The position numbers and the translations under genes are program-made. A DNA stretch of 64,000 nt from Alkaliphilus metalliredigens QYMF (lineage in GTDB: Bacteria > Bacillota > Clostridia > Peptostreptococcales > Natronincolaceae): assembly GCF_000016985.1 (NCBI RefSeq), contig NC_009633.1, positions 2,585,539-2,649,538 of the forward strand, in the 5' to 3' direction. Positions 15,116-23,706 of this stretch are shown here, piece by piece; position 1 is the first letter of the stretch; each line of letters opens with the position of its first letter. The notes beneath the pieces were generated by a model that was not told where the DNA came from, ran no database searches, and saw only the letters and a program-made list of their open reading frames with translations.

Positions 15116-17497
15116 CTACTTTTTATCTTTTAATGCCTCAAGTAGTTTTCTTCCGAACTCCTCTTGAGCCGCTTGCACTACTTCGTGAATATCTTCACCA
15201 TCTCCATCTTTGCCAGAGCTAGATACATCTACATCCACATTGTCGATATTGATGTAGTAAGTTGCACCACCACCGCCAGCAACAGCTACTGGTTGAGCTT
15301 TTTTTGGTTTTTCTTCTCCTGTGACCTTCGAAATATTGGATCTTATCTCTTTTGTTTTTTCTATTACCTTCTGGAACATTGGCATTTCTTTTAGTTTTTC
15401 CGACTTTGGCAAGCTCATTTCTATAAAGCTTTTCAGAAGAGGCTCTTTAGTCGCCATCTCGTCATCGGTAACAACCTTGTGTACGTTATTGATTGCGGTC
15501 TGCAGTTGAGGTATTTTGTCTTTGATACCTACTGCAAGGCCTTCGGTTGTAAACTCTCCGTATTCCGTGGTAAGTTTTGAAGGCGAGTTGATTTTTAACC
15601 TGTCTTTTATTCCGCCGGCCACACTCGATGCTGCATTTCTAGCAGCTTTTACAGGAGCTGTTACCGCAGATTTAATACCGTTAGCAAGTCCTTTCATAAT
15701 ATTTTTACCTATTTCTAGCATTTGCCCCGGTATATCCGTAACTGCGTTTACAACTCCCTTCCCAACTTCTTTAGATGCGTTTACCGCAGAACTCATCAAG
15801 CTTACTATTCCATCTTTTAGAGATGTAAACATTTCTACACCTCTGTTAAACAATCGTCCAGGAAGTTCTTTGAACCATTCAACAGTTGCTGTCCAGCTCT
15901 CCTTGATCCAACTGCCAAGCTGAGATGCCTTTTCTTTAACTGTATCCCAGTTCTTCCAAAGAAGGACACCTGCTGTCACCAATGCTCCTATAGCTAGTGC
16001 TACCCATCCTACTGGTCCCATCAGTGCTAACAGCCCTTTTCCTAATCCTCCTGCAACTAAAGTCATTCCTTTTGCAGCTACTATAAAACCTTTTACGCTG
16101 GCTATAGCACCCGCTATTATGGTTCCAATCTTGAAGGCTGCAAAACCTGCAGCTATTCCTATCAGTACAGGCGAGAATTGTTTTAATAGACCAATCAACT
16201 TCTGAACATAAGGGTATGCTTTTGTTCCAAACTCAATAGTTCGGTCCACTAGTTCGACAATTTTTTCTGTAATGTCCGGTATTTTGGCAGTAAACCAGGT
16301 TACAAAATCTTTAGCATAGGGAGCTAGTCTTTCTCCGAGCTCTATTTTCATTCCTTCTACAGCTGATTTTAATATGGTGAACTGACCACTTAAGGAATCC
16401 AGTTTAATGTCAGCCATTTCTTTAGCTGCACCCTCAGCGTTTATTAAGCTTTGAGTATATTCGTCAAAATCTTCCGTGCTGGTATTTATTACGGCTAACA
16501 TGCCAGACATAGCCTCTTGGCCAAATATGCTTGCCATGGCTTGCTGTTGTTGTTCTTGAGTTAAGTCTGCCATAGACCCCCTCATGTCACCCATGATGTC
16601 ATTGAAAGGTCTCATGTTCCCGTCTGCATCTGCTACAGATACCCCTAGCTTGTCTAGCCATTTCTGCGATTCTTTTGTAGGCTTTGACAATCTTGTAAGG
16701 GCTCCTCTTAGAGATGTACCTGCTTGAGAGCCTTTTATACCTGCGTTGGCCATCATGGCTAGTGCAGCGGTTGTTTCTTCTGCCGACATACCAAATGCTG
16801 TAGCTGGAGCTGCAGCATATTTGAATGATTCACCCAACATCTCTACGTTTGTATTAGCAGTTGAGCTGGCCTTAGCCATTACATCTGCTAAATGGGTAGT
16901 TTCCTGGGCCGACATGCCGAAGGCGGTTAATGCGTCCGATACAATGTCAGCGGTCCTTCCTAAATCAGTTCCACTTGCAGCTGCTAGATCCAATAATCCT
17001 GGCATAGCCTCTATAATTTCATTTGTTTCAAACCCCGCCATGCCGAGGTAGTTCATTCCCTCGCTAGCCTCTTTAGCACTAAAAGCTGTGGTTTTGCCTA
17101 ATTCTTTAGCGGTGTCAGTTAGGATGGCCATTTCTTCTTCTGTGGCCATCGTTGTGGCTTGGACATTCTTCATTCCTTGCTCGAAATCTGCAAAAGTCTG
17201 AATGGTATTGCTCAATCCAAATCCGCCGATTAAAAGAGTACCAGCCATTGCTACTGCTGAAAATCTTTTTACTGCTTTTTTAGCAAAAGACCCTATTCTG
17301 CCTTCAACTTTTTTTAGAGGGGAGGATAATTTGTCGTTTAGCCTCACTGCTGGATTAGCATCCATTCTGTCTAGTTGTCGCATTCTGCTTTCGGATCTTT
17401 GAGTGTATTTATCCATTGCAGATAGCCTGTTCGTTGTTTCTCTGTCCCCAGATATGCCCACGTTGACTTCTAAGCGATAAATTTCCCTTTCTGACAA
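15116..17497 (-). CDS. Tail tape measure protein (TP901 family)
   Basis: 793 residues. Start TTG at 17497 immediately after the stop of the frameshifted chaperone. The N-terminal 390 residues contain the TP901 core (ATTMATEEEMAIL, GKTTAFSAKEASEGMNYL). A hydrophobic stretch lies near residues 440-505, followed by amphipathic helices and a Ser/Pro region (RLKINSPSKLT). It sets tail length, plugs the tube and is ejected before the DNA. By the usual ~1.5 angstrom per residue, the tail would be about 120 nm (inference). Confidence 0.95.
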   Translation of the reverse strand: MSEREIYRLEVNVGISGDRETTNRLSAMDKYTQRSESRMRQLDRMDANPAVRLNDKLSSPLKKVEGRIGSFAKKAVKRFSAVAMAGTLLIGGFGLSNTIQTFADFEQGMKNVQATTMATEEEMAILTDTAKELGKTTAFSAKEASEGMNYLGMAGFETNEIIEAMPGLLDLAAASGTDLGRTADIVSDALTAFGMSAQETTHLADVMAKASSTANTNVEMLGESFKYAAAPATAFGMSAEETTAALAMMANAGIKGSQAGTSLRGALTRLSKPTKESQKWLDKLGVSVADADGNMRPFNDIMGDMRGSMADLTQEQQQQAMASIFGQEAMSGMLAVINTSTEDFDEYTQSLINAEGAAKEMADIKLDSLSGQFTILKSAVEGMKIELGERLAPYAKDFVTWFTAKIPDITEKIVELVDRTIEFGTKAYPYVQKLIGLLKQFSPVLIGIAAGFAAFKIGTIIAGAIASVKGFIVAAKGMTLVAGGLGKGLLALMGPVGWVALAIGALVTAGVLLWKNWDTVKEKASQLGSWIKESWTATVEWFKELPGRLFNRGVEMFTSLKDGIVSLMSSAVNASKEVGKGVVNAVTDIPGQMLEIGKNIMKGLANGIKSAVTAPVKAARNAASSVAGGIKDRLKINSPSKLTTEYGEFTTEGLAVGIKDKIPQLQTAINNVHKVVTDDEMATKEPLLKSFIEMSLPKSEKLKEMPMFQKVIEKTKEIRSNISKVTGEEKPKKAQPVAVAGGGGATYYINIDNVDVDVSSSGKDGDGEDIHEVVQAAQEEFGRKLLEALKDKK

Positions 17498-17713
17498 TTA
17501 CCTCCCCCCTTTGCCTTTAAGCTTATTTTTACTATTCTTGTTGCCACCGTTAGGGGGGCTCTTCGCCTCCACCTCTACTTCATGGTCGATGAAGGCAAAT
17601 AAAAGCTTTCTTCCCATATCGGTTTTTGACATAACAAAGTCGGGATCCATGTTGTGTTTTACGAATAAATTATAAAACCTTGTTATCGTTGGAGCCCGAC
17701 CTATTAGTTTTTT
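17498..17713 (-). other. Programmed -1 frameshift site and gpGT-type extension of the tail assembly chaperone
   Basis: Canonical slippery heptamer A-AAA-AAC (17707-17713, minus strand) in the correct phase, directly before the zero-frame stop at 17704-17706. The -1 frame is then open for 69 codons to the TAA at 17498-17500, abutting the tape measure start. The extension contains a dense Gly/Lys/Asn tail and has no start codon or RBS of its own at its beginning. The fusion would be 218 residues. This is the conserved G/GT arrangement upstream of tape measure genes. Confidence 0.88.
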
Positions 17714-18153
17714 ATTTCTTCTAGCTCGTTATCAAAGCCAGATAATTCCATTACTTTATCTCCAAGAGCTACCATTTCTCCTGCTAGTAGCCTTCTCTTG
17801 ATGACTTCTCGGCCAGAAGATAGGCTCAAGCTTGAAAGAAGTCTTTTGTCGCTCCAATTTGGCTTGATTGTCGCTGACTCGATAAGTGCTGCATTGAACT
17901 CTTCTTCGTTTAATTCTTTAGTTCTGTTGCCACGGTGCTTTCTTTCTACAGTGCACTCTTTTCTGATTCTCTGAATTTCTCTTTCACTCAAACCCTTTAG
18001 AGTCACCTGGATTCCCAGCCTCTCTATTGCATAAGTTCTCTCTGGGGCATCTGATGGTTCCAAGAGTTTATTTATAATGTCATCCTCAGACATCTCAATC
18101 ATTTCTTCTTCTGTTAACTCTTCTTCTAGGATTGTGTTTTTTTCATCTAACAT
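17704..18153 (-). CDS. Tail assembly chaperone, XkdN-like (zero-frame product)
   Basis: 149 residues, acidic N-terminus (EEELTEEEMIEMSEDDIINK), then the XkdN core (YAIERLGIQVTLKGLSEREIQRIRKECT). It wraps the tape measure protein and recruits tube subunits; it is absent from mature virions in known phages. It ends in KN just before the stop, with the slippery site in its last codons, giving a longer minor product. Confidence 0.9.
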   Translation of the reverse strand: MLDEKNTILEEELTEEEMIEMSEDDIINKLLEPSDAPERTYAIERLGIQVTLKGLSEREIQRIRKECTVERKHRGNRTKELNEEEFNAALIESATIKPNWSDKRLLSSLSLSSGREVIKRRLLAGEMVALGDKVMELSGFDNELEEIKN

Positions 18154-18169
18154 GTTTTATTCTCCTCTC

Positions 18170-18580
18170 TTATTGTGCGGTAACTGCATCTAATAATTCA
18201 TAACCTTCGAAAGTAAACGGAGTCTCTTCTTCAATTATCTCTCCGCTAGTTACATTTGCTAATTGAATGCTATCAGCCATGCAATTCTTAAGTCTTACCC
18301 TCTCGTGGCCATAAGCCTCTGGATCCTCTAGAGATATGATGAGTTCAAATCTTTCAAATCCCTGCTCAATCATCTTTGACGTAACTTTGTAGCCAGAGAA
18401 AGTTCCAGATCCATTTTTTTGTCCTTTCTTGTACCTGGTCCAATCATCTCCCATTACGTTTAGTTCTCCTTTGGACATCTCTACTGTGGCCTCTACAGAG
18501 TTGGCATTGGTTTGCCACTCACCATCTAATAATAATTTAGAAAAAGAGCCATAAAAGGCTCTATCTGGATTAAATGACAT
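18170..18580 (-). CDS. Tail tube protein, XkdM-like
   Basis: 136 residues matching the XkdM/DUF2001 tube family: FNPDRAFYGSFSKLLLDGEW at the start, NVMGDDWTRYKKGQKNGSGT, and FTFEGYELLDAVTAQ at the end. It forms the inner tube through which DNA passes. Located between sheath and chaperone genes as in all PBSX-like modules. Confidence 0.93.
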   Translation of the reverse strand: MSFNPDRAFYGSFSKLLLDGEWQTNANSVEATVEMSKGELNVMGDDWTRYKKGQKNGSGTFSGYKVTSKMIEQGFERFELIISLEDPEAYGHERVRLKNCMADSIQLANVTSGEIIEEETPFTFEGYELLDAVTAQ

Positions 18581-18597
18581 TATCTATTCCTCCTTTT

Positions 18598-20010
18598 TTA
18601 TCGAATGTATCCTGTGCCCATGATTTTCTTCATTACGTTGATGTATTTAGCATCCCATCTCCAGAAGAATTCATCATTGGCGGCAGTTCCTTGTAGTTCT
18701 TCATCTATTTCTACTTTGAAATTTTCTATAAGCTGTCCAATTTGAAGTGTTTCGAAATACAACTTTAGAGCAGTCAAAAGTGCAATTTGGCCAGTCTCAC
18801 CATTCAAGACTTTTCCGACATACTGTCTATTTCCTGTTAATGAAGTATCCTCGTCAACCATGTCCATGAACTTTATCGCCCTTAGAAAGCCCCAGGTTTC
18901 GTTCTGGTCCTCGCCATATCTCTTAAGGGTGTTAACGTCATCTTCAATCACTACCGCACCATCGTCATGCCTTAAAACCATTGTCCCAGACAAAATAGAG
19001 CTTGTAATTTCTTCATCACTTAAGTGTGTTGTTACATCGTTGAATATTGTTACTTGGTTGCAAAGTGATGCTCTCATATCTTGCCCTTCACCAAGTGCAC
19101 AAACATACACAGCGACCTCTGCTGGAGTGTAAACCACCCCATCTAGAATCCCACCCGTAGAGCCAACATTATGAAAACCTTCGTAATTATGAGCTTTAGA
19201 TCTGTTGTTGGCATCGTTAATGTTTTCAGTCAATTCCCCGCCTACAAAAGCTCTTATTTTCTTGCCGTTCTTTCTATTCCTTTTTACCCAAGATCTAACG
19301 CTCGTGTGCAGAGCTGGGTCCGTCACTCCATCAAGAGTAAACCCATTAAACTTATGCCCTTCAAATTTGTCCATTGCATTGATGTAGTCCTCGTTTGTCA
19401 CTCCTGCAACACCGTCACTTCCTCCTGTTAGTGCTTGTGTTACAACATCTGCAAGAGGACCATTCGCCACCTTGGTAGCTTTTAGCCATTTATTATCCTC
19501 GTTTTCGTTGATAACCTCTACGATTTCTTCCATTGTTCCAGTTAATCCAGTGAATGTATATAAAAGCCTGGTTCCTTCGTGCAATACGATATCTTTCGCC
19601 TCTTCGTTGACAATACTAGGCCTAACCGTGACTTTAAACTCTCTGGTACTTGGATATTTTGTCTCAATCTTTAGTGCATTGGCATCTGATGTATTTTTCA
19701 GTGTCACCTCTGCCACCTTTTCACTTCCATCAGTTAATCTGTATAGTAATAACTGTCTTGGCCCACCCAATAAAGCAAGTCTACCAAGCCTATAGGCTGT
19801 GTAATTACTATCTGAACCGAAGTTATCCATCAATGATCTCTCTGATGTTATGGATACCACCTCTTTAGCTGGTCCCCAGTTTGCCTTTACAGGCATTGCT
19901 ACAATACCTCGGCGACCCATCTGGATTCTTGCCAGTGCCGCAGCTTTAAATCTGTTGTAAAACCCAGGCCTAATAGGTCTATCTGTTTCTGACCATGTTC
20001 CGCTCGCCAT
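18598..20010 (-). CDS. Contractile tail sheath protein, XkdK-like
   Basis: 470 residues, typical size. The N-terminus has RPIRPGFYNRFKAAALARIQ. The conserved C-terminal sheath domain includes FLRAIKFMDMVDEDTSL and GYIR at the end. It surrounds the tube and contracts on infection, placing this phage among contractile-tailed phages. GGAGG RBS before the ATG. Confidence 0.95.
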   Translation of the reverse strand: MASGTWSETDRPIRPGFYNRFKAAALARIQMGRRGIVAMPVKANWGPAKEVVSITSERSLMDNFGSDSNYTAYRLGRLALLGGPRQLLLYRLTDGSEKVAEVTLKNTSDANALKIETKYPSTREFKVTVRPSIVNEEAKDIVLHEGTRLLYTFTGLTGTMEEIVEVINENEDNKWLKATKVANGPLADVVTQALTGGSDGVAGVTNEDYINAMDKFEGHKFNGFTLDGVTDPALHTSVRSWVKRNRKNGKKIRAFVGGELTENINDANNRSKAHNYEGFHNVGSTGGILDGVVYTPAEVAVYVCALGEGQDMRASLCNQVTIFNDVTTHLSDEEITSSILSGTMVLRHDDGAVVIEDDVNTLKRYGEDQNETWGFLRAIKFMDMVDEDTSLTGNRQYVGKVLNGETGQIALLTALKLYFETLQIGQLIENFKVEIDEELQGTAANDEFFWRWDAKYINVMKKIMGTGYIR

Positions 20011-20012
20011 GA

Positions 20013-20243
20013 TTACTTAACCTCCTTTTTAGGTTGATTCACTTTCTTTTTTAAGAATTGATTTACCTTGGTCTTAAAATTTTCTTTGGACATTTCTTCT
20101 TCCTCGCAATTAAATAGAGCACCCGCAGCAATTTCAGTTCTGTATCCTGTAATAGTCTCGCTATTCAATATCAGTTCCTCAATTTTATACTTGTGCTCTG
20201 TAGGTTTTGGAGTTGGTTTTGTTGTTTTCTTGGTATCGCTCAT
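20013..20243 (-). CDS. Small phage protein between tail terminator and sheath, unknown
   Basis: 76 residues. Lys/Thr/Pro-rich N-terminus and Lys-rich C-terminus flank a short central beta region (YKIEELILNSETITGYR). GGAGG RBS. Ends 2 bp before the sheath start. Similar small proteins sit at this place in many PBSX-like operons, but I cannot name a function. Confidence 0.7.
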   Translation of the reverse strand: MSDTKKTTKPTPKPTEHKYKIEELILNSETITGYRTEIAAGALFNCEEEEMSKENFKTKVNQFLKKKVNQPKKEVK

Positions 20244-20254
20244 CTTATACCTCC

Positions 20255-21073
20255 TTAATTAATTTTGCCCCTTCCATAGATATGTTCTATAAAAGTACCT
20301 CCTCTTTCTATGCTATTTATCCTAGTCATTGTGACCGTAATTTGACCGGTACCCAACATGTCACTATCTCTGTTTTCTCTAATAGACTTTATTATTAAAT
20401 ATCTTCTGTCCTCTATGTCTAAAGGGATTTTGATAGCACTCATTAGAGATTGCTCTATAGTGTCTATAATTTGATTCCTTTCGTCTTTTTTATCACTTAC
20501 AACATGGATTCTAATCTCTCTATTCTCCCTGTAGGATGAATAGTTTATTTCTTCGGTGGCCTTGCTTATTGTTCGACACAAAACAGAAGGAACTTGGAAA
20601 TCTTCTCTCCAAGCTCCTTTGTATGATTTGACTCCGCTTACTTCTTCGATAAATTCTGCAGTTGACTTTTCCCATGTATCGCTAGAGGTGTCTGTTTCAT
20701 GCAAAGCTATGACTGAAAAATTCAAACCTCTTACAATGGCTTTCCACTCTTCATCCACCATGTCTTGTCCTATGGTTCCGTTGAAAGTAGCAGTGTATGA
20801 TAATCCTGTATTTGGATCAGTAAAAGTTTTTAGATCCAGAGACTCTATAGTTTCAATCATGAGATTGTCTAACGTCTGAAAAGAACCTAAATCAGCATAT
20901 ATCCACACCTCTAGAGCTCTCTGGAAACTTGTAGGGTCCTGTCTCGATGAGTCTGTTCCTTGCACCACCACTCCATAAGGTTTAGGAGTATTATGTTTAG
21001 GAACGTTAGGTTCATAGCAATCCTTTAGAGTTGTAACATTGTCTAGTATCTGTTTTCTCACTCCTGCCCTCAT
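20255..21073 (-). CDS. Tail completion/terminator-like protein with two similar halves
   Basis: 272 residues that look like two tandem tail-terminator-like units: residues about 1-140 (LEVWIYADLGSFQTLDNLM ... LNFSVIAL) and 160-265 (REIRIHVVSDKKDERNQIID ... GQITVTMTRI). Each has the pattern strand, helix with ID or DN, strand. It lies between a gp10-like protein and the sheath, where PBSX carries the tail-completion protein. The duplication reading is inference from pattern. Confidence 0.65.
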   Translation of the reverse strand: MRAGVRKQILDNVTTLKDCYEPNVPKHNTPKPYGVVVQGTDSSRQDPTSFQRALEVWIYADLGSFQTLDNLMIETIESLDLKTFTDPNTGLSYTATFNGTIGQDMVDEEWKAIVRGLNFSVIALHETDTSSDTWEKSTAEFIEEVSGVKSYKGAWREDFQVPSVLCRTISKATEEINYSSYRENREIRIHVVSDKKDERNQIIDTIEQSLMSAIKIPLDIEDRRYLIIKSIRENRDSDMLGTGQITVTMTRINSIERGGTFIEHIYGRGKIN

Positions 21074-21083
21074 CTAATCACTC

Positions 21084-21494
21084 CTATTCATTAGCCCACC
21101 AATCCGATACATTCTTCATGAGCCTATTCTTGTTGTTTTTTAATGTGTTTTCAAGCACCGGATGGGCTCGTGTACCTGGATGATTGACCATTTTCACAGG
21201 GTGAGCCGCCCCGCTCCAATATAATGCCTTTTTGTTCTTAGGCCTTATAATATGGGGTTGGCTCCCTTCTTCCAGGACGGCTCCGTATTTGACTCCATGA
21301 GCAAGATATATAGTTAAATCTCTTCCTCTCCCGTCAACACCAGAATGTATAGATTGCCTTGCATGACTGGTCCTATCTCTCCATGTAGCACCTCTTTTGG
21401 CCTCTGATGATAATATTCCAGCAAAATTTAGGAGGATCATATGGGTTCCTGCTAGCTTTCTATTGATGTATTCCGTTGACCTAGATGATACCAT
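21084..21494 (-). CDS. HK97 gp10-like head-tail joining/tail completion protein
   Basis: 136 residues. The features YLAHGVKYGAVLEEGSQPHII and HPGTRAHPVLENTL are typical of the HK97-gp10_like family. It follows the connector genes and precedes the tail terminator. It overlaps its upstream neighbour by one base. Confidence 0.85.
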   Translation of the reverse strand: MVSSRSTEYINRKLAGTHMILLNFAGILSSEAKRGATWRDRTSHARQSIHSGVDGRGRDLTIYLAHGVKYGAVLEEGSQPHIIRPKNKKALYWSGAAHPVKMVNHPGTRAHPVLENTLKNNKNRLMKNVSDWWANE

Positions 21495-21871
21495 TAGCTC
21501 ACCCTCTTCAATTCACATTGGTACCCGCAAATTTCACCTTTTACAATCTGCGGGTATATTGCCAGAACCTCCATTTTTCCATAAGGAGATTCAAATTCTA
21601 TTCTCTCTTCGGACAAATCCGTAAGGTCCGCATTATGATCTGCCAACATTCCATATTTTTTACTGGTGTCTGCAGTTCCTTTCGTATCGCTTATTACTGA
21701 AACTTCCGGATTCTTCTGTTGGAATATCCTCACCGTTAAAGTCTTGCTAGAATCGTCAATCGACCATGCACCATTGACTATTTTTCTGGTAGATACAGCT
21801 ATTGTTATCTCCATCGGATTTTGCTCAATGGTATTTATGATATCCTGTTTTCTTTCGTTTGCAGTTACCAT
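21494..21871 (-). CDS. Head closure-like protein (XkdH position)
   Basis: 125 residues, beta-rich, with an N-terminal helix and the paired Asp motif YGMLADHNADLTDL, then FESPYGKMEVLAIYPQI. Size, fold pattern and location between connector and gp10-like protein match head-closure/stopper proteins. No direct motif proof. Overlaps both neighbours by 1 bp. Confidence 0.68.
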   Translation of the reverse strand: MVTANERKQDIINTIEQNPMEITIAVSTRKIVNGAWSIDDSSKTLTVRIFQQKNPEVSVISDTKGTADTSKKYGMLADHNADLTDLSEERIEFESPYGKMEVLAIYPQIVKGEICGYQCELKRVS

Positions 21872-22191
21872 TAAGACCTCACCTCTGCATTCGTCCTTAA
21901 GATAAAACTGCCCGCATTGGTTCTACAGGTACACTTATCTTTGAAATATTCTGCATTGCTTAAGGCTGCCTTTATTTGGTCATTTATTCCGGCTTTTTCG
22001 TATGATTCTATGCCCACTGTGTACTTTTTGGTATCAGTCAGATTTAATCTAGTAGCAATTAAGCTCCAACCCTCCGATACAGCACAATATAGACACCCCG
22101 CCTCATCTAGCAGCATTTGTAGTTCCTCTGGAGAGAATATCTTCCCCTCTTTATCGTTTAAATAAAGTTGGAGTTTAGTTATGTCATTCAT
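21871..22191 (-). CDS. Head-tail connector (gp6-like adaptor)
   Basis: 106 residues, helical, beginning with TKLQLYLNDKEGKIFSPEELQ and containing DQIKAALSNAEYFKD. Length and place, directly after the capsid gene and before head closure, match DNA-packaging adaptor proteins. Four Cys are present (residues 33, 36, 87 and 89), including a CLYC pair, unusual for this family. AGGAGGG RBS. Confidence 0.65.
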   Translation of the reverse strand: MNDITKLQLYLNDKEGKIFSPEELQMLLDEAGCLYCAVSEGWSLIATRLNLTDTKKYTVGIESYEKAGINDQIKAALSNAEYFKDKCTCRTNAGSFILRTNAEVRS

Positions 22192-22211
22192 AAAATCCCT
22201 CCTAAAACAAA

Positions 22212-22238
22212 AGGATAATGCCTTAAAAGCATTATCCT
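22212..22238 (-). terminator. Terminator/attenuator after the major capsid gene
   Basis: A perfect 10-bp stem (22212-22221 / 22229-22238) with a 7-nt loop overlaps the capsid stop codon and is followed on the minus strand by UUUGUUUU. Partial termination here would give more capsid than tail mRNA, as expected for the most abundant virion protein. Confidence 0.8.
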
Positions 22239-23266
22239 AATGTGATTTCTTGAACATTCTCGTCAATTGCCGCAAACACACCTCTGTAGCAGTAAGCAAC
22301 AATTTGCTCTTCAACTAATCTTGAGACGTCTTTGTTTCCAGACTCCACAGTGTAGTCCCTTTTAACCAATTCTTTGAATCCTCTCTTCGGTCTGACTAAA
22401 TATGCTTTTCCTTGATCTACACCTTTGTACTCATGATGTTTCTTGCCTACTGTAACTTCCCATCCATCGTAGTAAACTACAGAGTTAATCCCAGAGATAG
22501 CTGGATATACGGTGCCATTAATTTGGTGACCACCTTTAAGGGCCATTTCAATGTCCATGGCATCTGCTGAATTAGCAAGTAAAACAGTTCCTGGTCTCTT
22601 TGCTGTTCTAGAAGTTTTGACAGCCTCCGCTATCGTCTTATACATTCCTAACCAAACTGGATCATCTTGTTCCCCCTTGAAGGCTGTTTTGTTTGCAGCC
22701 TTGTAACTGTAGTTAATAATAGGGAATAAGTGTAAATGGTTCAATAATGCATTGTATGCCTCTCCCATCGACTTATTTAATAACTCAACGTTGAACGTCT
22801 CGTTAAAATCAATCATTTTCTTTGTGTATTCAAACCCAGTAGTATAAGTTTTAATCCTTGCTGTAGGACCATGCTCTGCAGCGATGCTACCAAACTTAAC
22901 CTCGTCACCTTCCATATGCTCTAGGAACACACAGTTTCCGTGCATAGCCCATTTTGCATCTAACACCTCTGGGAAGTTAGGATCTGTTATATTGTCATAG
23001 ATTGGCTGGTAAAGTAATTGAACTTGCTCTTTTCCAAGCTCCACATCTAGAACCACTTTCCTAAGTAGGTCTTTAAGCTCCGAAACAGAACCGAAGTTGA
23101 TCATCTCTCCCAATGGTTTACCAAAGTCCAAAAGATCCATTTCTCCGTTTACGATTTTCTTTACTGCATAGTCAACTTCTCCGGCGACAACAAAAGGAAC
23201 TTTTTGCTCAATGCTTTGTTTTCTACGTTGTTCCAACAGTGTGTCTTGACTAAATACTTTAATCAT
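22232..23266 (-). CDS. Major capsid protein (HK97 fold, lambda gpE-like)
   Basis: 344 residues. Shows DAKWAMHGNCVFLEHM, a long spine helix region and the C-terminal AYLVRPKRGFKELVKRD. It lies after the decoration gene and before the connectors, with a strong AGGAGGG RBS. The N-terminus contains AGEV (28-31) and NGEM (40-43), resembling repeated GE motifs in the neighbouring protease/scaffold; these may be maturation cleavage sites (inference). Confidence 0.9.
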   Translation of the reverse strand: MIKVFSQDTLLEQRRKQSIEQKVPFVVAGEVDYAVKKIVNGEMDLLDFGKPLGEMINFGSVSELKDLLRKVVLDVELGKEQVQLLYQPIYDNITDPNFPEVLDAKWAMHGNCVFLEHMEGDEVKFGSIAAEHGPTARIKTYTTGFEYTKKMIDFNETFNVELLNKSMGEAYNALLNHLHLFPIINYSYKAANKTAFKGEQDDPVWLGMYKTIAEAVKTSRTAKRPGTVLLANSADAMDIEMALKGGHQINGTVYPAISGINSVVYYDGWEVTVGKKHHEYKGVDQGKAYLVRPKRGFKELVKRDYTVESGNKDVSRLVEEQIVAYCYRGVFAAIDENVQEITLG

Positions 23267-23277
23267 CTATATCCCTC

Positions 23278-23688
23278 CTATACTTGTTGTGGCAGCAAAA
23301 TAAAGTGAATTACATTGCTAGCATCTTTTTTATTGGTTACTTTGCCTACTAATCTGTTTGGTGTTTCTTCTGTTCCTGGGTTAGTTGTAAGTTTTTTAGT
23401 TGAGGCCTTGTAATAAACTAGGTCTCCTTTGTTGAATGCATCTGCAGCAGTAATTTGATCTGTTTCGTATTCTGCCTGCTCAATGTTCAAGCCAATAGCA
23501 GTAGTTTCGCCTGCTTCTGTTTTTGCACTTTCCATTGCAACTCCGAAGAACCCATCTAATAATACAAATGTTTGGGCTACTACAGTGGTGTTTTCTGGTA
23601 CGGTTACCTGCAAGCCTTTTCCGTCACTTATTTTAGCTCTGTTGATTGGTGTAATGGTGCTAGGTGTTGGTTGTCCTTTAAATGCCAT
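23278..23688 (-). CDS. Capsid decoration/cement protein (DUF2190)
   Basis: 136 residues with the DUF2190 pattern: a KGLQVTVPENTTVVAQTFVLLDGFFGVAM barrel start, here split by a Val-rich strand, and KGDLVYYKASTKKLTT near the middle. Members sit on the outer capsid surface and stabilise heads. It lies between scaffold/protease and capsid genes, the standard order. Confidence 0.87.
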   Translation of the reverse strand: MAFKGQPTPSTITPINRAKISDGKGLQVTVPENTTVVAQTFVLLDGFFGVAMESAKTEAGETTAIGLNIEQAEYETDQITAADAFNKGDLVYYKASTKKLTTNPGTEETPNRLVGKVTNKKDASNVIHFILLPQQV

Positions 23689-23706
23689 CGTTTATTCCTC
23701 CTCTAA

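Noticed and set aside
15516..15923. 135-codon plus-strand frame inside the tape measure gene
   Set aside because: Antisense shadow of a long real gene with no start signals.
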